NCBI RefSeq assembly: GCF_002999135.1
Contig: NZ_CP027229.1
Span: forward strand, 1,756,001 to 1,820,000
Reading direction: 5' to 3'
DNA: 64,000 bases
From: Capnocytophaga sp. oral taxon 878
GTDB lineage: Bacteria; Bacteroidota; Bacteroidia; Flavobacteriales; Flavobacteriaceae
The position numbers were made by a program, and so were the translations under genes. Under the pieces are notes generated by a model. It was not told the origin of the DNA. It did not search any database and saw only the letters and a list, made by a program, of their open reading frames with translations. This document shows, piece by piece, positions 27,265-36,369 of this stretch (its first letter is position 1; each line of letters opens with the position of its first letter).

Positions 27265-27287
27265 ATATAATTTTCATTAAAGTTCGG

Positions 27288-27318
27288 CAAAAGTACAACT
27301 TTTATTTTAATTGACAAA
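27288..27318 (-). promoter_or_regulatory. Promoter of TPR-ribH-DUF4294 operon
   Basis: Minus strand: TTTG (27318-27315), 19 bases, TACTTTTG (27295-27288), about 24 bases before the ATG. Confidence 0.82.
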
Positions 27319-27370
27319 AAAATTATTACGTTTTTACTTTTTAAATCATACCCCCCTACCCTATATAACA

Positions 27371-27411
27371 AAAAAAGAGAGTACTTATTCAAATAAATAC
27401 TCTCTTTTTTA
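27371..27411 (-). terminator. Terminator after lipocalin-like lipoprotein gene
   Basis: AAAAAAGAGAGTA.TTATT pairs with its complement around CAA, then T6; just past the 27424 stop. Confidence 0.88.
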
Positions 27412-27423
27412 ATATCACTTAAA

Positions 27424-27822
27424 TTATTGCTTACGCTTAAAAATAGTATAATCTGTAGACTCTTCTAATGATAAACGCAATTTTGTATTATTCTCTTCTA
27501 ATGAATAATAATAAGCCTTTTCACGATTTCCTACATTCTTCAAATAGCCTTTACCGTTCAGCATCACCTTTTGATAGTCATATTCGTGAATAGTTGAATA
27601 ACATTCGTTATTTATTTTAGCAGTATCATAATAAGCAATATGTTTATCTGTAATAACTACTTTCATATTCTTATTGCATTCATCAAGAGGGGTTACTTTT
27701 GCACTCCATACAATTTTCTCAATTACCCACTCTCCTACAATAGGATCTTCTTCTTTTTCATCTTTGCTGCAAGAAGCCAATCCAATAAGCGCAGCACTCA
27801 TTAATAGTAAAACTTTTTTCAT
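27424..27822 (-). CDS. Lipocalin-like lipoprotein
   Basis: A 132-residue lipoprotein (MKKVLLLMSAALIGLASCSKDEKEEDP; lipobox LASC). The mature domain GEWVIEKIVWSAKVTP ... KMKVVITDKHIAYYD ... LRLSLEESTDYTIFKRK fits the lipocalin-like family, with candidate disulfide Cys at DECN and NECY. The start at 27822 is fixed by the signal peptide and by the promoter 32 bases upstream; a longer frame to 27882 crosses the promoter. Small isolated transcription unit. Confidence 0.8.
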   Translation of the reverse strand: MKKVLLLMSAALIGLASCSKDEKEEDPIVGEWVIEKIVWSAKVTPLDECNKNMKVVITDKHIAYYDTAKINNECYSTIHEYDYQKVMLNGKGYLKNVGNREKAYYYSLEENNTKLRLSLEESTDYTIFKRKQ

Positions 27823-27853
27823 TATACATTTCTTTTTAACGTTAATAATGCTG

Positions 27854-27885
27854 CAAAAATACCACTTCCATACCAACCTCACAAA
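27854..27885 (-). promoter_or_regulatory. Promoter of lipocalin-like lipoprotein gene
   Basis: Minus strand: TTTG (27885-27882), 20 bases, TATTTTTG (27861-27854). Confidence 0.8.
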
Positions 27886-27907
27886 ATTTTATGACTTTTT
27901 TAACACA

Positions 27908-28873
27908 TCACCTAAAATAAATCACCTCCTTAGGGGCTTCCCTCATCACTTCTCCCAAGTCCTTAAGCATCTCCTCTCTTTGCCCTTCATTCACTTCTTC
28001 TATTTTTATCTTATCCCCTACTTGCCAAAGCCTCCCTTTGTAATAAGTCTGCTTTTCCACCTTGTACACATTAGGCACCTCAGTAAGTCTTACCCCTTCT
28101 ATCGCATTCATCTCTTCTGCCGTAAGCCCGCCTATCAAGTTCACTACCTCATCTCTAACCGAGTGTACCCCCCAGCTAAACATCGGCAGGGCTATATTTA
28201 GCGGCAACTTGTATTCTTTTAGTCTTTTAATATACCCTTTGGCTGTGCTTCTCTCATAAATAGAGTTACCTCCCATAGCCGTTATCTGTCCCATATTATA
28301 ATACATCAGCACCCCGTAATCCACCGGTGGTACCCCCGTCTTCTCGTAGTATTTCACTTGATGCAGCCTAATAGTTGCCGAAAATCTCCAACCCCTATTC
28401 CTTTCCTTCATCTCTTCTACAAACCGAAAGTAAGCCTCCTTCGTTTTCAATGTCCAGTCGCAATCCAGTTGCAACTCATTGGTTGTAATCCCGTATTTCT
28501 TGTTTATCTGCCCTATATAATTAGTCAAGTGTCCCGCCAGTTCTGTTATATAATTTTCCTGCCGAATATCCATAAATATCTCATTCTTAAGGTACACCAC
28601 AGGCACCACACTCATTGTTTGTATGCTCGCAGTATCTATCTGCACAGGGGCTATAGGCACAGGCTCATCATTCACCAGCCCTACATCACAATAGCGCACA
28701 TACAGCTTTTTGATAGCGTTTTTCTGCACAAAAGCTCTATCCTCATCTGTAAGCACCAACTGTGTTTTCCAAAAGTACATAGCCTTCTCTGCCCTTATTT
28801 GCTCTTTGCCGCATCCTTCTATAACCAATACCACAAAAAATAAAAATACTACTCTTTTCAATCCGATAATCAT
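27908..28873 (-). CDS. Lipoprotein of unknown function, possible TIM-barrel
   Basis: A 321-residue lipoprotein (lipobox VIEGC). The mature part alternates strands and helices (KKLYVRYCDVGLV, VVPVVYLKNEIF, TNELQLDCDWTLKTKEAYFRFVEEM, WRFSATIRLHQVKYY, DYGVLMYYNMG, LPLNIALPMFSWGVH), as in a glycosidase-type barrel. ELQLDCDWT is in the place of a catalytic acidic strand. I suspect relation to DUF3142-type proteins but cannot confirm it. No canonical promoter was found. Confidence 0.7.
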   Translation of the reverse strand: MIIGLKRVVFLFFVVLVIEGCGKEQIRAEKAMYFWKTQLVLTDEDRAFVQKNAIKKLYVRYCDVGLVNDEPVPIAPVQIDTASIQTMSVVPVVYLKNEIFMDIRQENYITELAGHLTNYIGQINKKYGITTNELQLDCDWTLKTKEAYFRFVEEMKERNRGWRFSATIRLHQVKYYEKTGVPPVDYGVLMYYNMGQITAMGGNSIYERSTAKGYIKRLKEYKLPLNIALPMFSWGVHSVRDEVVNLIGGLTAEEMNAIEGVRLTEVPNVYKVEKQTYYKGRLWQVGDKIKIEEVNEGQREEMLKDLGEVMREAPKEVIYFR

Positions 28874-29302
28874 TAATAGTTAAACACCTACTACCCTATC
28901 TCCTATCTTCTAACTCCTACCCCCCAACTAAATTGCGAATTCCTCAAAATTATCTTCCCTCACACTCTCCCCTATCTCCCAACTTCTCTCCCCTAATAAT
29001 CAGCTCATTACACCTCCACCCTTCCCCCAAGCTCCTACCAGCTATCCCTTAGGATAAACGAACGAATAACGAACTATAAACGAACTATAAACGAAGGATA
29101 ACCGTTACCAAGCTAATAATCAGCCATCTATCACCCGAACTTTCTCTTTGCGAAAATCGCAACAAAATCCCCCAAACACCACACTATTCCCATTCTTTCA
29201 CCATTTTTCCCTCATTTTTCTCAATTATCAATTACCCTCTCCTCCTTCTCTTCTTTCTCCTTCTTGCTCCCCTCTTATCTGTTACCTCTTACCTCTTATC
29301 TC
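28874..29302. other. Pyrimidine-rich non-coding spacer with two repeats
   Basis: About 430 bases, strongly C/T rich on the plus strand. It holds an 11-bp tandem array (29052-29095) and a heptamer array (29280-29309). No gene was found on either strand. Confidence 0.6.
29052..29095 (-). repeat. 11-bp tandem repeat, copy B (4 units)
   Basis: Read on the minus strand: TTCGTTTATAG, TTCGTTTATAG, TTCGTTATTCG, TTCGTTTATCC, exactly 44 bases. Same family as 15685-15728. Confidence 0.85.
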
Positions 29303-29309
29303 TTACCTT
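29280..29309 (-). repeat. TAAGAGR heptamer array
   Basis: Minus strand reads repeating (A/G)TAAGAG units just past the stop of the MMPL fusion gene. Confidence 0.65.
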
Positions 29310-32300
29310 CTTACAAAAATCCACTCTCCCCAGTCTCTTTCTGGCAACTCCTTCACATACTGCAGCTTACGTATTTTCAGAAGATAACTCTGCTCAGCCA
29401 CAGCTCGCTTCTCATCATCAGCTATCACAGCCACCACCTCACGTTGCGGATAAGTGTATAACAGCAAAAAGTCCAGCGCACCATAATCATCTCCCTCTCG
29501 CACTATTTTCGCCTTTTCAGGCAATGAATGTACCAACTCCCAATACGCCTGCCTATGCTTCTGGTAATCAGCCTTCACAGCTCGCACCACCTCAGCATCC
29601 TTGTATAAGTAGTTCAAAAATAGTTTCTTTTTAAGATAATCCACCCCTTCCAATCGCTTGCGTAGTGCCAAGAATTTCTCCCTATAAGCCGCCCCTATAG
29701 CCTTAGCACGCTCTCTGGGGCTACTGCCATAACGCATCTCATCAGCCTCAATAGGCTCCCCTACTACTACCGTTATCGCCCCATCGTAAATAATAAAATC
29801 ACCCTTAGGCTGCACCTCAGCCGTACCATGAATATACACCGGCAATATAGCCACTTTAAAAGCATCCGCTATCACAAAAGCTCCCTTGTGAAACCGGTGT
29901 ACCTCATTGCTCTCCGAGCGTTTCCCTTCGGGGAATATCATTACCGATACCCCCTCTTCTATATTTTTGCCAAATAAAGAAAGACCCTTTTCTATACCGT
30001 TCGAAGCCAAAAAAAAGCCCATAGCACGCACATAACGCCCAAATACTACCGAGTTGTACACCCAGTCATTCACCATATAACTAAGCTTGTAAGTATACAT
30101 ACTCATCGCCAGGGTATCCAGCCACGAACTGTGATTCGCTATCACCACCTGCGCCCTTGCAAGATGCTCACTGGCAGGATTCTCCACACGCTTTCGCACA
30201 AAAGGATTCAAGTACAGTACCGATTGTGTAAGCCACGCCGCTACTCTCCTCACTCCCAAACTGCTCTTAGGGCGCAACTTCACTATAAGCCAACCTATAT
30301 TGGACAGAATTACCGACGAAATGCCGTAATACAACAATAACACCACCGAGTGCAACAACAATCGCAAACTCACCGGCGAAAGCCCCTTTTTAGGACGACT
30401 CCCAATAAAAAAGCCAAATAAAGTAGGATAAAACACAAAAGTAATAACCAATGCAGTAAAAATACCCAACACCGATACCGCCGCTATCGATTTTAATGCA
30501 GGATGTTTAGCAAAAACCATCGTACCTATTGCCAAAAAAGTAGTAATCGATGCCAATAACACCGATGTTTTATACACCGGCAACTCATTCCTACCATTAG
30601 TGTACTGCCGCTGCAAGGCACAAGTCATAAAAATACTAAAATCAACCGAGTGCCCCAGTACAAGCGTACATACAATCATACTGAACACGTTAAACTCTAT
30701 ACCCAAAAAGTACATCAAGGCAGCCGTAACCACCCCCGTAATCGCTATAGGTACCAAAGCAAGTAGCGCCAGCTCTATACGCCTAAAAAAGAAAAGTAAT
30801 ATTAAAAAAATAGCAACAGATGAATAGTTCACCAGCAGCAATATATCATCTTTAAGTTTGCCCAAAAAAGTCTCATTCAAGTGCTTGCGGTCTATCACTA
30901 TAGTTGGAGTATTTTTCTCTGCCGAAGCAATAAAAGCCTCACGCTCCTCTGCCCGTAGCTTTACCAAGTTGGCAATAGTGTAAAAACCATCCTTTTCACT
31001 AATAAAATCATCAATAGGCAATGCCGATAGCTCTTTATAAGTAGCAAGATTTATAACCCCAAAGTCCTCATTTAGCAGCTCGAAGAAAGGAGCATAAGTA
31101 CGCTCCTTAAAGCCCACCGCAGCTCCGTACACTTGTAGTTGTTTCTCCAAAGAAGATTGATGTTCCGCCCAAAAGCGTTGCCACTGGTCAATACGGCGTT
31201 GTTGTTCACTTTGCGGCAATACCACACGCGCTACCGAACTAAAATGCCTAATACTATCAGTAGCCTCATAGTGTTCAAGGGCTTGGTACAGCTGGTAATT
31301 ATGCTGCAACGCCTCATCAAGTGTATTGCCATAAGCCGCCGCATATACCGATTGGTAACCACTATCAGTAATAGCTTCCAACTGTAATTGGGCTGTTTTA
31401 GCCCGCTCATTCATATAGTTGATAGCAGCAATATCACCATTGAATTTTACTTTCTGAAAAAAGAAAAAACTCACGCCTATAAGCCCCAAGCACACAGCCA
31501 CCACCCACTTATTCTGATGGAAGGGGTAAGCCCCTACCCTATCCAAAAAAGTCTTACGTACTACCACTTTCTTATTGTTTCTGTAAAAATGAGGCACCAA
31601 CACCAATGATAGCCCCGCCGATACCATAATACCTACAGAAGCAAATATACCCAAATCGCGCATCACCTCCGAGTGTACAAACAGTAAGCACAAAAAAGAA
31701 ATAGCCGTAGTTACACTACTAAGCAGTATAGGCAGGGTAACAGCCTTGTACAGCTCTTTAGTATTATGAACTACCTTGTAATGGGTAAGTATATGTAGTG
31801 AGTAGTCAATAGTTACGCCCAGCAGTACAGCCCCCATACTCACCGATATAGCCGATATACTACCTTTAAGCACATACAATACAGCCAAAGCCGTAAGCAC
31901 CCCAAATACCGAGGGGATAAAAGCAATAAAAGGTACGTACACACTCCGATAAAAAAACATCAGTAGTAAGCACAGTACTGTAAGCGAAATAAATACGGTT
32001 GAAATAATGTCGGTTTTTATTTGTGAAGCATTACTAACCGACACAAAAGGTGCTCCAAAGAAGTAAGTGCGCACCTTGCCCTCATTTTGGGCATTTATGG
32101 TATCCTGTAGTTGGTTCAGGATTTGTACAAATTCAGCATTATGACCGCTGTCATTACCTTCATATTTAGGATTGAGAAAAAAAAGAATATGCTGCCCATT
32201 AGTAGTAGTAAGAAAGCCGTTTTGCAGTTTTAAATCAGCAGCTGCATTAAGGGTTTGTAATTTCTGTAGCCCTCTAAAGGTAAGCCCTAAAGGGTCTTTC

Positions 32301-32797
32301 CTTATATACTGTTGGGCTACCATACCCGCCGGAGTCAGCAAAGTGCGATACTGGCTTTGTACCATTGCCTGCAAGCTATCAGCAGCAATACGACCTTCTA
32401 TATAAGCATAGTCTTGTTCTTCCAAAAATAAAGGGAGATGCTCATACACAAACTCCCATGTAGCCTCTATTTCATCTTCGGCTACTACTCCTTGTATCCC
32501 AGTAATATAGTTAGTAAAAGTGCTAAGGGTATCTCGTAGCTGTTCCCCCACCGATAGCATATCGGCAGTACTTCCCCCCTTTTCAGTACTCACTATCACC
32601 GATACTTTATCAGCAAAATTCAGTTGTTTTAGCACTTTGGCAGTAAGGGTAGTTTTATCATTTTGCGGTAATACTTTGGTAATATCTTCCTCAAAGCGCA
32701 AATGCACAAACCCGTATGCAGCAATGAGTAGCCACGCTGCGAAGAAAAAAATAGCAGCCCATTTATGCTGCTTTATATAATTATAAATATTATTCAA
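29303..32797 (-). CDS. MMPL/RND-type exporter fused to a PlsC acyltransferase and a degenerate methyltransferase-like tail
   Basis: A 1164-residue protein in three parts. Residues about 1-800 form an RND/MMPL permease: helix 1, a large periplasmic loop, helices near 265-420, a second loop, then helices near 655-790. Residues about 870-1040 form a PlsC domain with NHSSWLD (H-x4-D) and IFPEGKRS. Residues about 1060-1164 resemble a Rossmann methyltransferase, but the glycine loop reads EGDDYGAL. Such MMPL-acyltransferase fusions occur in flexirubin and aryl-polyene pathways (family knowledge), suggesting lipid or pigment export. No ATG is available: the start is TTG at 32797. Third gene of nhaD-aroA-this operon (31-base gap). 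Confidence 0.85.
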   Translation of the reverse strand: MNNIYNYIKQHKWAAIFFFAAWLLIAAYGFVHLRFEEDITKVLPQNDKTTLTAKVLKQLNFADKVSVIVSTEKGGSTADMLSVGEQLRDTLSTFTNYITGIQGVVAEDEIEATWEFVYEHLPLFLEEQDYAYIEGRIAADSLQAMVQSQYRTLLTPAGMVAQQYIRKDPLGLTFRGLQKLQTLNAAADLKLQNGFLTTTNGQHILFFLNPKYEGNDSGHNAEFVQILNQLQDTINAQNEGKVRTYFFGAPFVSVSNASQIKTDIISTVFISLTVLCLLLMFFYRSVYVPFIAFIPSVFGVLTALAVLYVLKGSISAISVSMGAVLLGVTIDYSLHILTHYKVVHNTKELYKAVTLPILLSSVTTAISFLCLLFVHSEVMRDLGIFASVGIMVSAGLSLVLVPHFYRNNKKVVVRKTFLDRVGAYPFHQNKWVVAVCLGLIGVSFFFFQKVKFNGDIAAINYMNERAKTAQLQLEAITDSGYQSVYAAAYGNTLDEALQHNYQLYQALEHYEATDSIRHFSSVARVVLPQSEQQRRIDQWQRFWAEHQSSLEKQLQVYGAAVGFKERTYAPFFELLNEDFGVINLATYKELSALPIDDFISEKDGFYTIANLVKLRAEEREAFIASAEKNTPTIVIDRKHLNETFLGKLKDDILLLVNYSSVAIFLILLFFFRRIELALLALVPIAITGVVTAALMYFLGIEFNVFSMIVCTLVLGHSVDFSIFMTCALQRQYTNGRNELPVYKTSVLLASITTFLAIGTMVFAKHPALKSIAAVSVLGIFTALVITFVFYPTLFGFFIGSRPKKGLSPVSLRLLLHSVVLLLYYGISSVILSNIGWLIVKLRPKSSLGVRRVAAWLTQSVLYLNPFVRKRVENPASEHLARAQVVIANHSSWLDTLAMSMYTYKLSYMVNDWVYNSVVFGRYVRAMGFFLASNGIEKGLSLFGKNIEEGVSVMIFPEGKRSESNEVHRFHKGAFVIADAFKVAILPVYIHGTAEVQPKGDFIIYDGAITVVVGEPIEADEMRYGSSPRERAKAIGAAYREKFLALRKRLEGVDYLKKKLFLNYLYKDAEVVRAVKADYQKHRQAYWELVHSLPEKAKIVREGDDYGALDFLLLYTYPQREVVAVIADDEKRAVAEQSYLLKIRKLQYVKELPERDWGEWIFVRR

Positions 32798-32828
32798 TGA
32801 TAATTTATGAATGATTAATTAGAAAACA

Positions 32829-34040
32829 TTACCTAACTACCAAAACCTCCTCTACATCATCCCAAAACTCAGGATATGATTTGCTCACTACCTCCTTATC
32901 GGCTATCTCTAAGGTAGTTTTTAGCAATAGTGGTGCAAATGCCATTGCCATACGGTGGTCATTATAAGTAGCTATTACTGCACCAGGTGTTAGCTTTTTA
33001 CAAGCCTTTAAATGTAGGCTATCATCTGTAATCGTTACCTCTGCCCCTAATTTGTTTAGTTCCGTTTGCAAAGCTTGTAGCCTATCTGTTTCTTTTATCT
33101 TTAGTGTATGTAGCCCTGTAAGGGTAGCCTCCAAGCCCAATCCGCAACAAGTAACTGCTATAGTTTGGGCTATATCAGGAGTGTTATTAAGGTTTGCCTC
33201 AAAAACAGCCTTTATAGGCTCTGTTTTCTTGGTAAGGGTTATTTCTGTACCTTGAAAGGTAGTATGCACACCAAAAAAAGTATAAAGCCCCTGCAAAGCA
33301 CTATCCCCCTGCAAGCTATCTTCTTTAAAATGCTTCAAACGCAAGCTTGTACCCACTGCCGAGAGCGCTACAAAACTATACCAATATGAAGCTGATGACC
33401 AATCCGACTCCACCTGCCAATGCTGCTCTTTCAGTTCTTTTACAGGCTTTACAATAATAGTATTCCCTTGAAAAAGCACTTTATCAGCTCCTAACAGGTA
33501 CTTTAAAAAAGCTACGGTCATCTGCAAATAAGGTAAAGAAGTAAACTCACCTGTAAGTTGCAAAGTAAGTCCGTTAGGCAATTTAGGAGCTATAAGCAGT
33601 AGGGCTGTAATATACTGGCTACTAAGGCTGCCCTCTATACTCACTTGGTTGCCCTCAAGTTCTTGTCCTTCTATGTATAAAGGGGGGAAACCCTCTTTTT
33701 CAGTATAACTTATTTTAGCTCCCAATGCTCGCAATGCTTCAACTAAAGGGGCTATAGGGCGCTGTCGCATACGTTCAGATCCCGTAAGCAGTACCTGCCT
33801 ACCTGCTTGCATAGCAAAATAAGCTGTAAGGAAACGCATTGCTGTACCAGCATGGTGTATATCAACAGTTGGGGTATTACACTGCAAAGCTTGCTGTAAT
33901 AGCGCTGTATCATCAGCAGTTGATAGGTTACTTATTTTTAGAAAAGGATAAAGAGCTTGCAGCAATAAGGCGCGGTTACTCTCCGACTTAGACCCTGATA
34001 GCTGCAAACTCTTTCCCTCACAAAGTGATATTTTCTTCAT
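32829..34040 (-). CDS. aroA: 3-phosphoshikimate 1-carboxyvinyltransferase (EPSP synthase)
   Basis: Shikimate-pathway enzyme joining shikimate-3-phosphate and PEP. It is 403 residues, slightly short of the 427 of E. coli, as in other Bacteroidota. Motifs: LSGSKSESNRALLLQAL (phosphate binding), GTAMRFLTAYFA, GSERMRQRPIAPLV, EGSLSSQYITALLL, LKIKETDRLQALQTEL and the C-terminal YNDHRMAMAFAP. It lies 13 bases after nhaD and upstream of the MMPL fusion, so an essential biosynthetic gene shares a transcript with two membrane transporters. Confidence 0.96.
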   Translation of the reverse strand: MKKISLCEGKSLQLSGSKSESNRALLLQALYPFLKISNLSTADDTALLQQALQCNTPTVDIHHAGTAMRFLTAYFAMQAGRQVLLTGSERMRQRPIAPLVEALRALGAKISYTEKEGFPPLYIEGQELEGNQVSIEGSLSSQYITALLLIAPKLPNGLTLQLTGEFTSLPYLQMTVAFLKYLLGADKVLFQGNTIIVKPVKELKEQHWQVESDWSSASYWYSFVALSAVGTSLRLKHFKEDSLQGDSALQGLYTFFGVHTTFQGTEITLTKKTEPIKAVFEANLNNTPDIAQTIAVTCCGLGLEATLTGLHTLKIKETDRLQALQTELNKLGAEVTITDDSLHLKACKKLTPGAVIATYNDHRMAMAFAPLLLKTTLEIADKEVVSKSYPEFWDDVEEVLVVR

Positions 34041-34053
34041 CCTTTGTTATTTC

Positions 34054-35382
34054 TTATCCAAAAAGGTGTAAAGCTTCAAAAGTTACCAAAGTAAGATAAC
34101 CTAAAATAAAGCCTAACAATGCCATCCATAGTATATTTTTAGCATACCAGAAAAAGCTAATTTTCTCCATACCCATAGCTACAACACCCGCTGCCGAACC
34201 AATGATAAGCAAGCTACCACCGGTACCTGCTGCATAGGCTATGAAATGCCAAATACCAGCATCCAATCCTTCTTGGAACATACCCATACTTGCAGCCACC
34301 AAAGGAACGTTATCAATTACTGCAGAAGCTATACCTAACAACAATACCACTACATTTTCACTTGGGATAGTTTGGTTAAGTGTTTGAGCAAAGTTAAACA
34401 AAGTACCTATGGTTTGTAATGATGCTACTGCCAATAAAATACCTAAGAAAAATAAGATACTTGAAAACTCAATACGCCCTAAAGCACGATGTATACCAAA
34501 TGTTTCGTGTTCTTCTTCATTAAGTTCACTTGTAGGTTTCATTTTTTCTGAAACAAGCCACATTGTAGCTAACGCAAATAGCATCCCCATATATGGAGGC
34601 AAATGTGTTAATGATTTAAAAATAGGAACAAATATAATGGATATAATACCAATAATAAGCACTGGCATACTACTTTTATAAATAAGTCCTTTACCACTTT
34701 CAGGGCTATCTACTTTTCCTCTAAATACAGGTAAGAATGTAGCAATAACTAAAGGCACTACTAAACATACTATTGCAGGAATTAATACATATTCTACCAA
34801 TTTAGCAGCACTTACTTTGTTTTTCACCCATAACATAGTAGTAGTAACGTCACCTATAGGAGACCACGCACCACCAGCATTGGCAGCTATAACAACTATT
34901 GAGGCATACCAAATACGCTCTTTGTGGTCGGGTATTAGCTTGCGCAAGATAGTAATTAGAATAATGGTAGTAGTAAGGTTATCAATAATTGCTGAAAGGA
35001 AGAAAGCAATAATACTCATTATCCACAAGAGTTTTGTTTTACTACGTGTTCGGATAAATCGTTTGATAATCTCAAAACCTCGGTGCATATCAATCACTTC
35101 AACAATGGTCATTGCACCGATTAAGAAGAATAAGATTTCGGCTGTTTCAGCCAAATGATGTTGTAGGGCTTGATCAATAGCCGTAGGGTTATCGGCTGGA
35201 TTTACAGGTACCAATACTCCTTTTACAACCTCGACTACATCAAGATTAAACACTTTTAAGAGTGTCCAGCACACTACTGCCATAGCTAAAGCTGAAATTG
35301 TTTTATCAACTTTTATTTGGTGTTCAGTAGTAATACAAAAATAGCCTATAAAGAAAATAGCTATAATCCACGCTGCTTCCAT
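34054..35382 (-). CDS. nhaD: Na+/H+ antiporter NhaD
   Basis: A 442-residue membrane antiporter of the NhaD/ArsB (IT) superfamily with about 11-12 helices. Characteristic segments: FFLIGAMTIVEVIDMHRGF, SAIIDNLTTTIILITILRKL, NAGGAWSPIGDVTTTMLW, and SAVIDNVPLVAASMGMF with conserved Asp-Asn pairs in both halves. It exports Na+ or Li+ at alkaline pH (family knowledge). First gene of the nhaD-aroA-MMPL operon, behind a textbook promoter. Confidence 0.95.
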   Translation of the reverse strand: MEAAWIIAIFFIGYFCITTEHQIKVDKTISALAMAVVCWTLLKVFNLDVVEVVKGVLVPVNPADNPTAIDQALQHHLAETAEILFFLIGAMTIVEVIDMHRGFEIIKRFIRTRSKTKLLWIMSIIAFFLSAIIDNLTTTIILITILRKLIPDHKERIWYASIVVIAANAGGAWSPIGDVTTTMLWVKNKVSAAKLVEYVLIPAIVCLVVPLVIATFLPVFRGKVDSPESGKGLIYKSSMPVLIIGIISIIFVPIFKSLTHLPPYMGMLFALATMWLVSEKMKPTSELNEEEHETFGIHRALGRIEFSSILFFLGILLAVASLQTIGTLFNFAQTLNQTIPSENVVVLLLGIASAVIDNVPLVAASMGMFQEGLDAGIWHFIAYAAGTGGSLLIIGSAAGVVAMGMEKISFFWYAKNILWMALLGFILGYLTLVTFEALHLFG

Positions 35383-35412
35383 ATAATATTAGTTTTTTAA
35401 ATTATTAGACCG

Positions 35413-35443
35413 CAAAATTAAAAACTTTTTTTCAAATAACAAA
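35413..35443 (-). promoter_or_regulatory. Promoter of nhaD-aroA-MMPL operon
   Basis: Minus strand: TTTG (35443-35440), 19 bases, TAATTTTG (35420-35413), 31 bases before the nhaD ATG. Confidence 0.82.
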
Positions 35444-35503
35444 CTTAAAAGTCGTTTTTTTGTTTTTAACTATAAAAATAGTTGCAATGTTTTGTTTTAC
35501 TCT

Positions 35504-36367
35504 TTAATAATTAGCTGTAGCCAATACTCCTGCTACTAATATAAACTTCATCATATTGTAAAGTAGGGCATAGCGGCGCTGGGTAGTAGCCTTCCAGAGC
35601 AACGCTAAAAACACTACTAAATAAACAAGCATAAAAAACAAGAAATAATACAACTTTCCTATATTAAAATAAGCAAGTAAGAGATATGAAGGAAGATAGC
35701 TGAGCAATACTGCTAAGGTAATGAGCCTTTTGGAATATAGTTCGCCATAGACTACTGGTATGGTAGGGTAGTTATGAACTAAGTCGCCTTTAATATTTTG
35801 AAGGTCTTTTACAAAATCTTTGATGAGAATAAGCAAGTATATGAGCATAGCATGGCAAAAGATACTATGATCAAAATTACGATAATAAACAAATACTGCA
35901 AAAAAGGGAATGATAGCCAAGCCTGCAGATGTAAGATTGCCCCATATTACTATTTTCTTGATACGATGTGAATACAGCCATATCCCAAAAATATACAAGG
36001 AGAAGAAGAGTACTGCCCTAAAAGAGACATAACTTGCAACAATTACTGATAAAAAGTTCAGAAGGAAATAAAGTGTAAGCCGTGTGTGCTGACTCACTAG
36101 CAGATCAATCATTGTTTTTAGGGGCTTATTGATGAGATCCTTTTCTTGGTCATAAAAGCCATTGATTATATATCCTCCTGCTATTGCCAAAGCCCCAGCT
36201 AGCACTAACATAAACAAAGAAGTATCAGTAATTACTTCGCGCCAACCGAGTCCTGAAAGCACAAAGATAGCCGCTAAATATTGGGCTATACATACCATTA
36301 CAATATTATAGCCCCGTACTGCGGAAAACAAGCTTAGTAGTTTCAGTAGTGTTGTTTTTTGTTTCAC
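35504..36367 (-). CDS. UbiA-family prenyltransferase (GGGP geranylgeranyltransferase type)
   Basis: A 287-residue membrane protein with about 8-9 helices. The first Asp-rich prenyl-diphosphate motif reads NGFYDQEKDLINKP (N-x3-D-x3-D), and a weaker second motif is KDFVKDLQNIKGD. Flavobacterial proteins of this type are usually annotated as geranylgeranylglycerol-phosphate geranylgeranyltransferases; the true substrate in these bacteria is not settled. The start is GTG at 36367, two bases after the stop of the lytic transglycosylase, so the two are translationally coupled. Confidence 0.85.
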   Translation of the reverse strand: MKQKTTLLKLLSLFSAVRGYNIVMVCIAQYLAAIFVLSGLGWREVITDTSLFMLVLAGALAIAGGYIINGFYDQEKDLINKPLKTMIDLLVSQHTRLTLYFLLNFLSVIVASYVSFRAVLFFSLYIFGIWLYSHRIKKIVIWGNLTSAGLAIIPFFAVFVYYRNFDHSIFCHAMLIYLLILIKDFVKDLQNIKGDLVHNYPTIPVVYGELYSKRLITLAVLLSYLPSYLLLAYFNIGKLYYFLFFMLVYLVVFLALLWKATTQRRYALLYNMMKFILVAGVLATANY

Positions 36368-36369
36368 GC

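Noticed and set aside
27674..28201. 175-codon plus-strand open frame opposite two lipoprotein genes
   Set aside because: Composition (His/Phe/Pro/Leu-rich) is the mirror of the real minus-strand genes, and it crosses a promoter.
29052..29095. CRISPR array
   Set aside because: Units are 11 bases with no spacers, and no cas genes are in the window.
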